The notes under the pieces were generated by a model. It was not told where the DNA came from. It saw only the letters and a program-made list of their open reading frames with translations, and did not search any database. From JAMXLO01 sp963791495 (GTDB taxonomy: Bacteria > Pseudomonadota > Alphaproteobacteria > Acetobacterales > Acetobacteraceae), in NCBI GenBank assembly GCA_963791495.1, contig CAWBST010000017.1:601722-665721 (forward strand): a stretch of 64,000 nucleotides of DNA, written 5' to 3'. This document shows, one piece after another, positions 28,689 through 37,661 of the stretch. The position numbers were made by a program, and so were the translations under genes. Within the stretch, counting starts at the first letter, position 1; every line of letters starts with the position of its first letter.

Positions 28689-30554
28689 ACGACAGCAGTG
28701 ATACTCCGGTGGGAACGCCGCTCGCCTCGTCCGCACAGATTTCGGTGCCGGCGCCGGAGCGCGGGCCGGATGGCTTGGCCCTGGCGATATCCCCGACAAG
28801 ATCCGTCGGCCTGGCGGGACGGCGGATCAAGCTCTTGTACGCCGGTACTGCTTGCTGTGGCTTCGGCGGCGGCCGGTGCATGGCTGGCGGGAACCCGTAT
28901 TGAATCGCCGGCCGACGTGGCTGCCCGAACCGCCGCGCCCCAGCCATCGCCCATCCTTGTCCCGGTCGAGCAGCGGATCCTGAGCGCCGACGTCGTCACA
29001 CGCGGCACGGTGCGTTTCGGTCTGCCTCAACCCGTCGCACTAGCCCCGTCGGCCCTCAAGGCGGGTGCGGGATTGGTCACGACGCTGCCCATACGGAACA
29101 CGCAGCTCAACGAAGGCGATGTCGTCCTGACTGCATCCGGTCGGCCGGTCTTCGTTCTCCAGGGGCAGGTACCAGCGTATCGGGACCTCACACCTGGCCT
29201 GACGGGTGAGGACGTGTCCCAGCTGAGCCAGGCGCTGAGACGGCTCGGGTTCGATCCGGGCTCGCCAGATGGGTTCTACGATGAGCGAACCGGCGCCGCT
29301 GTTGCCAAGTGGTACAAGTCCAAGGGGTGGGAGCCGTTCGGGCCAACGCGGGAACAGCTTGCCGCTGTCCGGGCGCTGGAGCGTGACTGGAGTGATGCAG
29401 TCAAGAACAAGGCCGCCGCCGCCGCCGCGGTTGCCACCGCCGGTGTTGCGATTGAGGCCGCCCGCGCTACCGCAGCGCACAACGTAAGGGCCGCCACCAT
29501 CGAGAACACGGCCAGGGTGGTCGCTCCGCAACAGACGACCGAGCCGCAACAGGGCAGTGCGCCCTTGACGGTGCAAAGCGAGCGCGCCAGGGCCCAATAC
29601 GCCGCGACCGCCGCCGATGCGGACCTTGCGGCCCAGATCGCCGACCAGGCGCTGGTCGCGCTCGATCCGCGTCAGACAGAGACCGCCCGCAACGCCGCAA
29701 ATGCCAAGCTGGAGATGGCCAGGGCGGCTAGGCAGAAGACCTTGCTCGAAGGCGAAATGGCAGTTCAGACGGCCGAGCGCGATGTCCACCTTGCGGCCGG
29801 ACGGGCCGAACTTGCCCGTTCCGCCGCGTACGCAGCCCGTCTGGAGGGGGACAAGGCGGTACGCACCGCACTCGACGCGCAGAAGCTCTCCGCCCTCGAC
29901 CTGACCATGGCAACGGAGCGGGCTGACCAGGCAGCGGCGGATCTCGCTGCCGCCAAGCGCAAGCTCGGCGTGCAGGTGCCGATCGACGAGGTTGTGTTCG
30001 TCCGCTCCCTGCCGGTGCGCGTGGAGGAAGTTACCGCGACGATCGGCAGTACGGCCGCGGGGTCGCTGCTGACCGTCACCGACAACCAACTGGCAGTTGA
30101 CTCCTCGCTTCCTCTGGATGCGTCGCCGCTGGTGAAGCCAGGCATGCAGGTCGTCATCGACGAGCAGTCGCTTGGCATCAAGGCGACCGGCACTGTCGAG
30201 ACTGTCGCGACGACGCCCGGTACCCGCGGCGTCGACGCATTCCACATCTACATCGGCATCCGTGTTGACCCGACGCCGGTACACCTCGAAGGCTTCTCCG
30301 TCCGGTTGACCATACCGATCGAGTCCACCAAAGGCGCCGTGACCGCGGTTCCGCTCAGTGCCCTGTCACTGGCCACCGATGGAACCTCGAGGCTCCAGGT
30401 GCAGAAGAAGGATGGAACGCTTGAATACGTGACTGTGAAGCCAGGTCTCTCCGCCAATGGATACGTGGAGGTAACTCCACTCAGTGGAGAGCTGGTGCCC
30501 GGTCAGCTGGTCGTGGTCGGATACAACAACCCGGACATCAAGGATGTCCGATGA
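28685..30554 (+). CDS. MacA-like periplasmic adaptor with peptidoglycan-binding domain (N-terminal frameshift)
   Basis: The natural start is 28685, overlapping the upstream stop. After about 53 codons the frame shifts near 28840: the membrane anchor VLLAVASAAAGAWLAG and everything later are in another frame, which runs to 30554. The long frame alone starts at 28698 with unlikely Arg-rich residues. Downstream domains are a PG_binding_1 domain (LTGEDVSQLSQALRRLGFDP), a long alanine-rich coiled-coil hairpin, a barrel part and a membrane-proximal end (VTAVPLSALSLATDG). Such adaptors join an ABC permease to the cell wall or to an outer channel. It overlaps the next gene, a MacB-type transporter, by four bases. 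Either a single indel or an assembly error breaks it. Confidence 0.82.
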
Positions 30555-32518
30555 ACAACGGATGCTTCGGCGCATCCGCTAGGGTGCTGGAGCTCAGCAA
30601 GGTCTGCAAACAGTTCGGCGTTGACCCGGCAGTCAATGCCCTTGTCGATGTCGATCTGTCCCTGGACCGTGGCGAGTGGCTGGCGATCACCGGTCCATCC
30701 GGTGCCGGAAAGTCGACGCTGCTGAACATCATCGGGTGCCTGGATCGCACCACCAGCGGCTCCTACCGGTTGGACGGCGTGGAAACCACGACACTGTCGG
30801 ACAAGCAGCGGGCCGGTCTGCGGAGCCAGCGCATCGGATTTGTATTCCAGTCGTTTCACCTGCTGCCATACCGGAACGTGCTGGAGAACGTGATGTTGGC
30901 GGAGGTGTACCGGCGACGGTCCTCCAGTGGCCGACGAGATCGCGCCCTCGCTGCGATCGAACGCGTCGGGCTTTCGCACCGCGCTGACTTCCTGCCGTTC
31001 AAGCTGTCCGGAGGCGAAAGGCAGCGCGTCGCAATTGCCCGGGCTTTGGTCGGCTCACCCAGCCTGCTGCTGTGCGACGAACCGACTGGCAATCTGGATT
31101 CGAAGAGTTCGGCGAACATTCTCGATTGCCTCGAGGGCCTGCACAGGGAGGGTTTGACGATCGTCATCGTCACCCATGACGAGACAGTCGCCGCCCGTGC
31201 TTCACGCCGCGTACACGTCATTGACGGTATCGCCACTGAACGTACGGACCAAGCGTTGCGACCCATGCAGACGGCCTTGGCTCCCGCTGTGGGCCGGCCG
31301 GTTTCGGCCCCGCGATCGGGAATGACCGGTCGCGATCTCTTCAACGAAGCGCTTGCAGGGATTTTTTCGAGGCCGGGACGCATGGTCCTTACGGTGCTAG
31401 GCGTCGTGATCGGAATTGCCGCTCTGGTCGCGACGGTCGGTCTCACGCGCACCGCCGGAAACCGGATCATCACCCAGTTCGATCAGCTGGCCGCGACCGA
31501 ACTCTTCGTCGTACCCAGGCCCGGTGCCACGACGGGTATCGTCGATGCCAGGGCGCTTCCATGGGATGCGCCGACCCGGCTGAAGCGGCTGAATGGCGTG
31601 GTCGCCGCGGGGAATGTCAGTGACGTCGATGTAGGCAACGCACTGGTGAGTTCGTCGCCCGTCAAGGACCCGCTCAACCCGAGCGCAGTCAAGCTCGCGG
31701 TCCGCGCCGGCTCGCCGGACATGTTCCGCGCGGTGCGGGCCGTGCTGGATACCGGGCGATTGCCGGATGCGGGTCACTCCGAACGGGCCGACCGGGTGGC
31801 GGTGCTGGGACCCGATGCGGCGCTGCGTCTTGGCATCCATGACGTGGCACGGTTGCCGGCGATTTCCATCGGTGACCAGATCTACCTGGTGATGGGCATC
31901 CTCCGCGATACCGCCCGCAGGCCGGAGTTGCTGGGCTCTGTCATCATCCCCGAGGGAACAGCACGCCGCTATTTCGCGCTGCCCGGTCCCGGCATGGTGG
32001 TCATCGAGACCAGGATCGGTGCGGCATACCTGATCGCCGAACAGGCGCGCACGGCACTGCGGCCTGACGACCCGCGCGCGTTGCGCGTGCAGGTTCCGCA
32101 GGAGCCCAAGCGCGTGCGTGATGAAGTACAGACGGATCTGAACGTGATGTTCCTTCTACTGGGAGGACTGTCGCTCATCGTCGGCGCTCTCGGCATCGCC
32201 AATATCACGCTGGTCGGCGTTATGGAGCGAACTGGCGAAATTGGCCTGCGGCGCGCCATCGGCGCCACCCGTGGCCATATTGCCGCGCAGTTCCTCCTCG
32301 AGAGCGCATCGATGGGGGTGGTGGGGGGCATCGTCGGTGCCAGCATCGGCGTTCTCGTGGTGGTCGGTGTCTCGGCTTTTCAGGTCTGGAGTCCGGTGCT
32401 GGATCCCGCTGTCCCCCTGCTGGCGCCTATTGTCGGCGGCGCGATCGGACTGCTGTCGGGCCTCTATCCGGCATCGCGCGCCGCGCGCCTGGAGCCTGCT
32501 GAGGCCTTCCGGCGTTGA
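30551..32518 (+). CDS. MacB-type ABC transporter, ATPase-permease fusion
   Basis: A 655-residue inner membrane exporter. Residues 10-235 form the ABC ATPase: Walker A GPSGAGKST at about 48, signature LSGGERQR, Walker B LLLCDEPTGNLDS and H-loop VIVTHDE. After a linker, one membrane helix (about 285-305), a periplasmic MacB_PCD domain and three C-terminal helices with the FtsX motif (ERTGEIGLRRAIGATRGHI) follow. MacB proteins use ATP to drive export of periplasmic substrates through an adaptor and an outer channel. The adaptor is encoded directly upstream with overlapping start and stop. The substrate is unknown. Confidence 0.95.
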   Translation: MNNGCFGASARVLELSKVCKQFGVDPAVNALVDVDLSLDRGEWLAITGPSGAGKSTLLNIIGCLDRTTSGSYRLDGVETTTLSDKQRAGLRSQRIGFVFQSFHLLPYRNVLENVMLAEVYRRRSSSGRRDRALAAIERVGLSHRADFLPFKLSGGERQRVAIARALVGSPSLLLCDEPTGNLDSKSSANILDCLEGLHREGLTIVIVTHDETVAARASRRVHVIDGIATERTDQALRPMQTALAPAVGRPVSAPRSGMTGRDLFNEALAGIFSRPGRMVLTVLGVVIGIAALVATVGLTRTAGNRIITQFDQLAATELFVVPRPGATTGIVDARALPWDAPTRLKRLNGVVAAGNVSDVDVGNALVSSSPVKDPLNPSAVKLAVRAGSPDMFRAVRAVLDTGRLPDAGHSERADRVAVLGPDAALRLGIHDVARLPAISIGDQIYLVMGILRDTARRPELLGSVIIPEGTARRYFALPGPGMVVIETRIGAAYLIAEQARTALRPDDPRALRVQVPQEPKRVRDEVQTDLNVMFLLLGGLSLIVGALGIANITLVGVMERTGEIGLRRAIGATRGHIAAQFLLESASMGVVGGIVGASIGVLVVVGVSAFQVWSPVLDPAVPLLAPIVGGAIGLLSGLYPASRAARLEPAEAFRR

Positions 32519-32595
32519 AGCGATGACACGGGAGGCGCGCGTGTTTCTCAGTAGCCGAATCGGACGACGGATTCGGATAATGCCACGCGACAAGC

Positions 32596-34329
32596 ATGCC
32601 AACTCGGGGAACCAGTCTCGATGGCCGCGTGGTGAACGCATTCGAAGCGAGTGCACGCCGGGTGGCGGTGGTTTTGCTGTGCGTCGCGCTGTCCATGAAA
32701 CCTGTCATTGCGCTGGCGGCTGGCGATGAGGACATCGCCGATCTCAAACGCGCCGTCGAAGAACTCAAGGCTCAGAACCGTGCGCTCGCCAAGCGGCTTG
32801 CGACCCTTGAAGGGGAGAAGGCGCCGCAAAAGCCGCCAGCACCGCCGCCACGCGCCGAGCCACCCGCCAAGGCGGCGCAGCGTGGGCCTGAGACCCAGCC
32901 GCCGCGTTTCGAGACAGTGCCGCTGCAGCCTCCGAGAACTGCCGCGAGCCCGGATCTGGAGCAGCGTGTGAGGGAACTCGAGCTTGCCAAGACCGCCCAG
33001 GAAGACGCCGTGCGGTCGATTATCGGCGACTCTCTCGCCAAGCTGGGGTCGAACATCAACCAGTACGTCACGTTCGGCGGTTCGCTCGAGACGGTCGCCT
33101 CGCACACCACTGACTTCTCCGGCAAGGCGACTGACGCGGTGCAGTTGAGCACAGCGGAGCTGGACTTCGAGATCAAGGTCAACGAGTGGATGCTCGGAAA
33201 CCTCATCATCTCGTGGGACAGCGGCACCAGCGTGCTCTTCCCAACGACCAACGGCTTCAACGCCGGCGTTGACCGCTTTACCGTGGACCGCGGGACCGTG
33301 ACCATCGGCGACGTTCAGCGCTTTCCTCTCTACGTGAAGGCCGGACGCGATGTCCTGGCATTCGGCACTTCGACGGGCGTGCACAGGGCTGACGTTCTGT
33401 CGGTCGGAACCCCGCTGACCATCGAAACATTCGAAACGAGGCGGAACGAGGTCGGCATCGGGTTTGCGTTGCCGACGCCGACGCCTGGCCCACCGCCGCA
33501 GCCCTATATCGCTCCGCCTGTCAGGCCGATGGTTCTGAACCCGCTGGTCAGCCAGTTCGCCAGCCTGCTTGGTTACCAGCCATCTATCCTCAGACCGAAG
33601 AAGCCCACTCCCACCACGCCGACACCGGAACCGCCGCCATTCTACGGGGAAATCTACGTCTACGATGCCAATACGGTTGAGGGGATACAGCGCAGATTCT
33701 CCAACAGCATCAATGGTAGGTTGGGCTATCACACCAGCGGACATTGCGGTCGCCCGTATGACGAGTTGAAGGCAGGCGACCTTTGTCCCTGGGCCTTCGA
33801 CGTCAGCGTCGACTACCTGAGCTCGGTGTTCGACAGTAATTTCCTGGAGAGCCAGTACCAGACCTTCATGCCCCAGTTCGGCCAGATTCCCGGCATGTCG
33901 GTAGACTTCAAGGCTAATTTCGGGCCTATTCTTCTTATCGCTGAGTACAACGCCGCCTTGACCAAAGCCAAGTTTATCGATGATGCGGGCAGGCGAATCA
34001 GCATCGCCCCGGCTGCCTGGCAAGTCGCGCTTGGCTACCAGTTCGATTGGAACCCATGGGTCGATACCATAGGTTCGCAAGGCACCTATGTCGCCCTCGG
34101 ATATTCGCAAACCCAGGACCTTGCCGGCGTGGTGCTGACTACGACAGCCGGAGCTACCAGGGTAGGCTTCGTCCCGAAAAACCGGATCCTGGTGACCGCT
34201 GGCGAGTGGATTTTGGAGGGCGGAAAAATAGCACTCGAGTATTCGCATGACTGGGACTATCCCGTGTCCAAGGGAGGCACGGGCAGACAGGCAGACGGAT
34301 TCTTCCTGAGCATCTCTTATAATTGGTAA
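32596..34329 (+). CDS. outer membrane porin with N-terminal coiled coil, LbtU-like
   Basis: A 577-residue outer membrane protein. A signal peptide (RVAVVLLCVALSMKPVIALAA) is followed by a short coiled coil (DLKRAVEELKAQNRALAKR), a proline-rich linker and a large beta-barrel. The C-terminal strand ends in Trp (FFLSISYNW), typical of BAM substrates. The coiled coil plus barrel layout and the EYSHDWDYPVSKGG motif resemble LbtU-type porins, first linked to siderophore uptake in Legionella. The barrel is interrupted by proline-rich loops (around residues 293-350) of unusual length. It follows MacB by 77 bp on the same strand and may serve as an outer door for the export cluster; direction of transport is unknown. 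Confidence 0.78.
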   Translation: MPTRGTSLDGRVVNAFEASARRVAVVLLCVALSMKPVIALAAGDEDIADLKRAVEELKAQNRALAKRLATLEGEKAPQKPPAPPPRAEPPAKAAQRGPETQPPRFETVPLQPPRTAASPDLEQRVRELELAKTAQEDAVRSIIGDSLAKLGSNINQYVTFGGSLETVASHTTDFSGKATDAVQLSTAELDFEIKVNEWMLGNLIISWDSGTSVLFPTTNGFNAGVDRFTVDRGTVTIGDVQRFPLYVKAGRDVLAFGTSTGVHRADVLSVGTPLTIETFETRRNEVGIGFALPTPTPGPPPQPYIAPPVRPMVLNPLVSQFASLLGYQPSILRPKKPTPTTPTPEPPPFYGEIYVYDANTVEGIQRRFSNSINGRLGYHTSGHCGRPYDELKAGDLCPWAFDVSVDYLSSVFDSNFLESQYQTFMPQFGQIPGMSVDFKANFGPILLIAEYNAALTKAKFIDDAGRRISIAPAAWQVALGYQFDWNPWVDTIGSQGTYVALGYSQTQDLAGVVLTTTAGATRVGFVPKNRILVTAGEWILEGGKIALEYSHDWDYPVSKGGTGRQADGFFLSISYNW

Positions 34330-34389
34330 TGGCAGGCACCTATCGCATCCGATTGCCTCGGAAGAGGCCTGCGACCAACTGGAGGAGCC

Positions 34390-35313
34390 ATGGTGCCGCA
34401 ATTCCCACGTCCTAATAGGAGTGCCGTTTTCGAGTGGCGGCCCTGGAAGGTGATGCCGCCAGTGGTTCTGTGCCTTGTTCTGTCGAGTGGCATTGCGCTT
34501 GGACAGGGCAAAAAGGTCGCAAGCGAAGCGCCCGGGCTGGACGCCGTTGATCTTGGAAGGTTTGCTCATCCAACAACCATCGATAACAAATGGGCGCCCA
34601 TGAAGCCGGGAACTCGATGGACTTATGAGGGGACCAGCGTCGAGGACGACGGAAAAGTCGTGCCTCATAGGATCATTGTCACGATCACAGACCTCACCAA
34701 GGTCATCGGCGGGATTCGCACAGTCGTTTCATACGATCTCGACTATAGCGATCGAGAACTGGTGGAAGCTGAGCTGGCCTTCTATGCCCAGGACGACAAT
34801 GGCAATGTGTGGCAGTTTGGCGAATATCCGGAAGAGTACGAGGATGGGAAGTTCATCAAGGCGCCCACGTGGATCCATGGTCTGAAGGGCGCGCGCGCCG
34901 GTATCATGATGGAGGCGCAACCCCGACTGGGAACGCCAAGCCTTGCCCAAGGTTGGGGTCCCGCGGTCGGATGGAAGGATCGCGGCATCACATATCAGGT
35001 CGGGCAAAAGGTCTCCGTTCGTGCTGGCACTTATGAGGACGTTCTGGTGATCAAGGAGAGCGCGTCCGGGGAGCAGGATGCGGAGCAGCTCAAATACTAT
35101 GCGCCGGGAGTTGGCAACGTTCGGACAGGCTGGGTCGGCACAGGCGCCAAAATCACGGAAACATTGGAGCTTGTGAAAGTCGAACAGCTGACGCCGAAAA
35201 TATTGACTGACGCCAGGGCAAAAGCTGCGCAGCTGGAACAGAGCGCGTACCGACGCAGCAAAGACGTGTATGCCAGAACGCAAGCGTCGACTGTGAGGCT
35301 TGAGAAACCTTAA
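34390..35313 (+). CDS. secreted hypothetical protein, last gene of the export cluster
   Basis: A 307-residue protein with an N-terminal signal segment (PPVVLCLVLSSGIALGQ) after a basic region of about 20 residues. The mature part has KPGTRWTYEGTSVEDDGKVV, EAELAFYAQDDNGNVWQFGE, and KYYAPGVGNVRTGW, a beta-rich pattern seen in many periplasmic proteins annotated only as hypothetical. The C-terminal 40 residues are charged and helical. A GGAGG site (GGAGGAGCC) stands six bases before the ATG. It follows the porin by 60 bp and closes the co-directional block. No enzymatic motif is seen. Confidence 0.75.
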   Translation: MVPQFPRPNRSAVFEWRPWKVMPPVVLCLVLSSGIALGQGKKVASEAPGLDAVDLGRFAHPTTIDNKWAPMKPGTRWTYEGTSVEDDGKVVPHRIIVTITDLTKVIGGIRTVVSYDLDYSDRELVEAELAFYAQDDNGNVWQFGEYPEEYEDGKFIKAPTWIHGLKGARAGIMMEAQPRLGTPSLAQGWGPAVGWKDRGITYQVGQKVSVRAGTYEDVLVIKESASGEQDAEQLKYYAPGVGNVRTGWVGTGAKITETLELVKVEQLTPKILTDARAKAAQLEQSAYRRSKDVYARTQASTVRLEKP

Positions 35314-35375
35314 TTCACCACGCGCCAGTCGGCAACACAGCCGACATTTGGTGCTCGGGAGAATGACCGTACAAG

Positions 35376-35474
35376 CTACGGCTTGCGCTTGATGACGCCG
35401 ACTTGGGCCTCGATCTTTTCCTGCAGTCCTTCGCCTCGCGGCAGTGCGGTTCTGGCAACCCCAGTGCGGCTCAT
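35376..35474 (-). other. 32-codon reading frame, doubtful
   Basis: A small frame, MSRTGVARTALPRGEGLQEK and onward, lies downstream of the lipoprotein gene on the same strand. It ends in a charged helix-like tail (IEAQVGVIKRKP). The ATG has no clear ribosome site. It might be the C-terminal remnant of a larger protein or a real small gene; I cannot tell. Confidence 0.25.
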
Positions 35475-35522
35475 GTCGAGCCAAGCGCCCGGCACAGTGG
35501 CGAAAATACTGTCACCGGGGTC

Positions 35523-35801
35523 TCAATCTCCGGCGTTCAGAACGTAACCTTTTCCCTGCATGCAAGTCCGAGTTGCGGCGCGAACCGCCGGAGGCCCGGT
35601 GATTGGCGATATGACCCAAGTCTGAGGGGTGCCAGCATTCTTCAGGCGCACGGCCTCTGTCGAGGTAACTCGACAGTTCTCAAGGTCAGCTTTGTATTTC
35701 TCCGATGAGTGGTCGCCCTCGACAGGCGGATCATACGGCGCGCAAGCACTGACACCGATGAGCAGTGCCGGGACAATCAAGAATGCGCGGAGCGGCAGCA
35801 T
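35523..35801 (-). CDS. small lipoprotein
   Basis: A 92-residue protein with a short signal peptide and lipobox LIGVSAC (Cys20), so the mature protein is about 73 residues and lipid-anchored. It has two further Cys (ENCRVTSTEA and ATRTCMQGKGY), which could pair in the periplasm. The pattern is common in small acetobacterial lipoproteins of unknown role. The left end of an IS630 element lies about 50 bp upstream of the start, so its native promoter may have been displaced. Confidence 0.8.
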   Translation of the reverse strand: MLPLRAFLIVPALLIGVSACAPYDPPVEGDHSSEKYKADLENCRVTSTEAVRLKNAGTPQTWVISPITGPPAVRAATRTCMQGKGYVLNAGD

Positions 35802-35945
35802 GCCGTTATTCTAGAGAAAGCGGGCGATCTCGCCAGTGGGGACGCCAGCTGTAATACCAGCGGCCACAAGTTCTGACTTTCCGGGTGGGTTCCCGAATCG
35901 GCGGAACTCTGACTCGCTGTGAACCCGAGGTTCGATGGGGTTCGC

Positions 35946-36461
35946 ATGATGGGCAAAGCTGTTGAAATCACACGCCTGGAGCGATCGGCGGCGGAATTGC
36001 GGGCGCTTGCCGTGAAGATCGAGGATGCTGACGTGGTGCGGCGCCTGTTGGGTATCGCGCTGCTGCTGGATGGTTGGCCGCGCGGCGAGGCGGCGAGAGC
36101 CAGTGGGATGGACCGGCAGACGCTGTGCGACTGGGTGCATCGCTACAACGCAGGTGATGTTGCCGGCTTGGCGACTGCGTCGCGGCCTGGGCGTCCGCCG
36201 GCGTTGAGCGACGAGCAAATGGCTGAACTGAAGGACATCGTGATCCAAGGGCCTGATCCGGAGAAGGACGGCGTGGTGCGTTGGCGCTGCGTTGATCTGC
36301 GGGTGAAGATCGTCGCGCATTTCGCGGTAACATTTCACCAACGCAGCGTGGCCAGGCTGTTGCGCAAGCTCGACCTGACGCGCTTGCAGCCGCGGCCGTA
36401 CCATCCGAAGAACGACGCTGCGGCGCAGGGGGCTTTTAAAAAAACTTTGCCAGCCTGGTGA
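35946..36461 (+). CDS. IS630 transposase, first frame (DNA-binding part)
   Basis: A 171-residue frame with two helix-turn-helix units. The first covers residues about 28-70 (LLLDGWPRGEAARASGMDRQ, LCDWVHRYNAGD), the second lies near RCVDLRVKIVAHF and HQRSVARLLRKLDLTRL. It ends soon after a run of seven A (36438-36444), where a -1 slip at A-AAA-AAC joins it to the second frame. The ATG at 35946 fits the family N terminus. It has no catalytic residues by itself. The fused product would be the active transposase. Confidence 0.88.
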   Translation: MMGKAVEITRLERSAAELRALAVKIEDADVVRRLLGIALLLDGWPRGEAARASGMDRQTLCDWVHRYNAGDVAGLATASRPGRPPALSDEQMAELKDIVIQGPDPEKDGVVRWRCVDLRVKIVAHFAVTFHQRSVARLLRKLDLTRLQPRPYHPKNDAAAQGAFKKTLPAW

Positions 36462-37018
36462 ACGAGGCACTGCCCGCCTCTGCGGCTGGCAAGCCGGTGG
36501 AGGTGTGGTTCCAAGACGAAGCCCGCGTCGGCCAGAAGGGTTGGATCCCCTATCGGTGGGCGCCGATCGGCTCACGACCACCTGCGGTGCGGGACAACCG
36601 CCATGACTCGGTCTATCTGTTTGGCGCGATCTGCCCCGATCGAGAGGTCGGTGCCGCGATCATCATGCCGGCTGCCAATACCGCCGCGATGAACGAGCAT
36701 CTGAAGGAGATCAGCACGCAGGTGCGGCCAGATGCGCACGCCGTCCTGATCTGCGACGGTGCCGGCTGGCATCAGCGCGGCAAGCAGCTGAAAGTTCCCG
36801 CCAACATCACTTTGATCCGGTTGCCGCCCTATTCACCCGAACTCAACTCGATGGAGAACGTCTGGCACTACCTGCGTGCCAACAAACTCAGCATGCTGGT
36901 CTGGGACAGCTATGAGGCCATCGTCGCCGCTTGCAAAGCGGCGTGGGATTTTCTGATCAGCGACCCAGATCGTATCAGATCAGTCGGGTCTCGCGATTGG
37001 GCATGCGTCAATACTTAA
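36458..37018 (+). CDS. IS630 transposase, second frame (DDE catalytic part)
   Basis: A 186-residue frame bearing the DDE catalytic core. The acidic residues lie in VWFQDEARVG, LICDGAGWHQ and LPPYSPELNSMENVWHYLR. This is the retroviral-integrase-like fold of Tc1/mariner-IS630 enzymes. In the -1 frame the sequence reads on from the first part as FKKNFASLVNEAL, so the product is normally made by programmed slippage rather than from the GTG at 36458. All three catalytic residues are present, so the element may still move. Confidence 0.88.
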   Translation: MNEALPASAAGKPVEVWFQDEARVGQKGWIPYRWAPIGSRPPAVRDNRHDSVYLFGAICPDREVGAAIIMPAANTAAMNEHLKEISTQVRPDAHAVLICDGAGWHQRGKQLKVPANITLIRLPPYSPELNSMENVWHYLRANKLSMLVWDSYEAIVAACKAAWDFLISDPDRIRSVGSRDWACVNT

Positions 37019-37087
37019 GACTTCTGGTATAATGTGGCGCCATGCTCTGCAAGAGCCTCGCTACGGCTCGAAATACCCGCGTTCCTG

Positions 37088-37615
37088 TCAGCCACTCATC
37101 AATCTGCCCACGATTGCCTTCCTGGCGAGAATGTCGGAAAGACTGACAGGCTGGAAATCCCAAACATCGACGCCAACATCGAACTGGCGCGGCAACGGCT
37201 TCAATCGGCCGTGGCTATGGCCGTGCAAGTTGACCGAGCCCTTTCCCATGTCGCACCAAGTCCGAAAAGGGTAGTGGCACAGTACGAGCTTCTTTCCATC
37301 GACAGTCAATTCCGCATACGGCTGCACACTCTGCCAGCCGGCGCAGCCCGTGACCACGGCGTCGTCGTTGTTGCCAACGATGAGGTACTTCCGGCCATGC
37401 AACGTCGCCAAAAGATCGGCCACCCGCTCCATCGATTGGCGCACGGCAAAGTCGCCGAGGTGCCAGACTTCATCCCGATGCCCAGGGCTGATCACTGAGT
37501 TCCAGCGACCAATCAATTCCTGATCCATGTCGGCGACCGACGTGAATGGTCGACGATAGAAGGTCCGAGCGGAGCCGTGGCCGAAGTGATGATCGCTGGT
37601 GAAGTAGACGGACAT
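37088..37615 (-). CDS. metallophosphoesterase, calcineurin-like
   Basis: A 175-residue cytosolic phosphoesterase with all metal motifs: SDHHFGH near residue 7, WHLGDFA near 52, VGNND near 78, CHYPFRTW near 112 and LHGHSHG near 130. The two-metal active site is complete. The short single-domain form is typical of bacterial YfcE-like and phage-type phosphodiesterases. The ATG at 37615 gives the family N terminus MSVYFTSDHHF. It is in the same direction as the SnoaL-like gene upstream. The substrate is unknown. Confidence 0.93.
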   Translation of the reverse strand: MSVYFTSDHHFGHGSARTFYRRPFTSVADMDQELIGRWNSVISPGHRDEVWHLGDFAVRQSMERVADLLATLHGRKYLIVGNNDDAVVTGCAGWQSVQPYAELTVDGKKLVLCHYPFRTWCDMGKGSVNLHGHSHGRLKPLPRQFDVGVDVWDFQPVSLSDILARKAIVGRLMSG

Positions 37616-37661
37616 CGGCTGTCCTTTTGGCTCCGATTTGGATTACCGGGCGCTCCAGGAA

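Larger units (their letters stand above)
35854..37030. mobile_element. IS630-family insertion sequence
   Basis: About 1.18 kb with two overlapping transposase frames. The ends are imperfect inverted repeats: ATACCAGCGGCCACAAGTT on the left and, read inward from the right, ATACCAGAAGTCTTAAGT. Both contain ATACCAG and a later TTGAC or CTGAC. IS630 elements insert at TA and duplicate it; the flanks (TA on the left, AA on the right) do not give an exact duplication, so the last bases are uncertain. The size and gene arrangement are typical, and the element appears intact. Confidence 0.8.

Noticed and set aside
32548..34668. A 706-codon minus-strand open frame
   Set aside because: It is antisense to the coiled-coil porin, has no motif or signal, and arises from the GC-rich third positions of the real gene.
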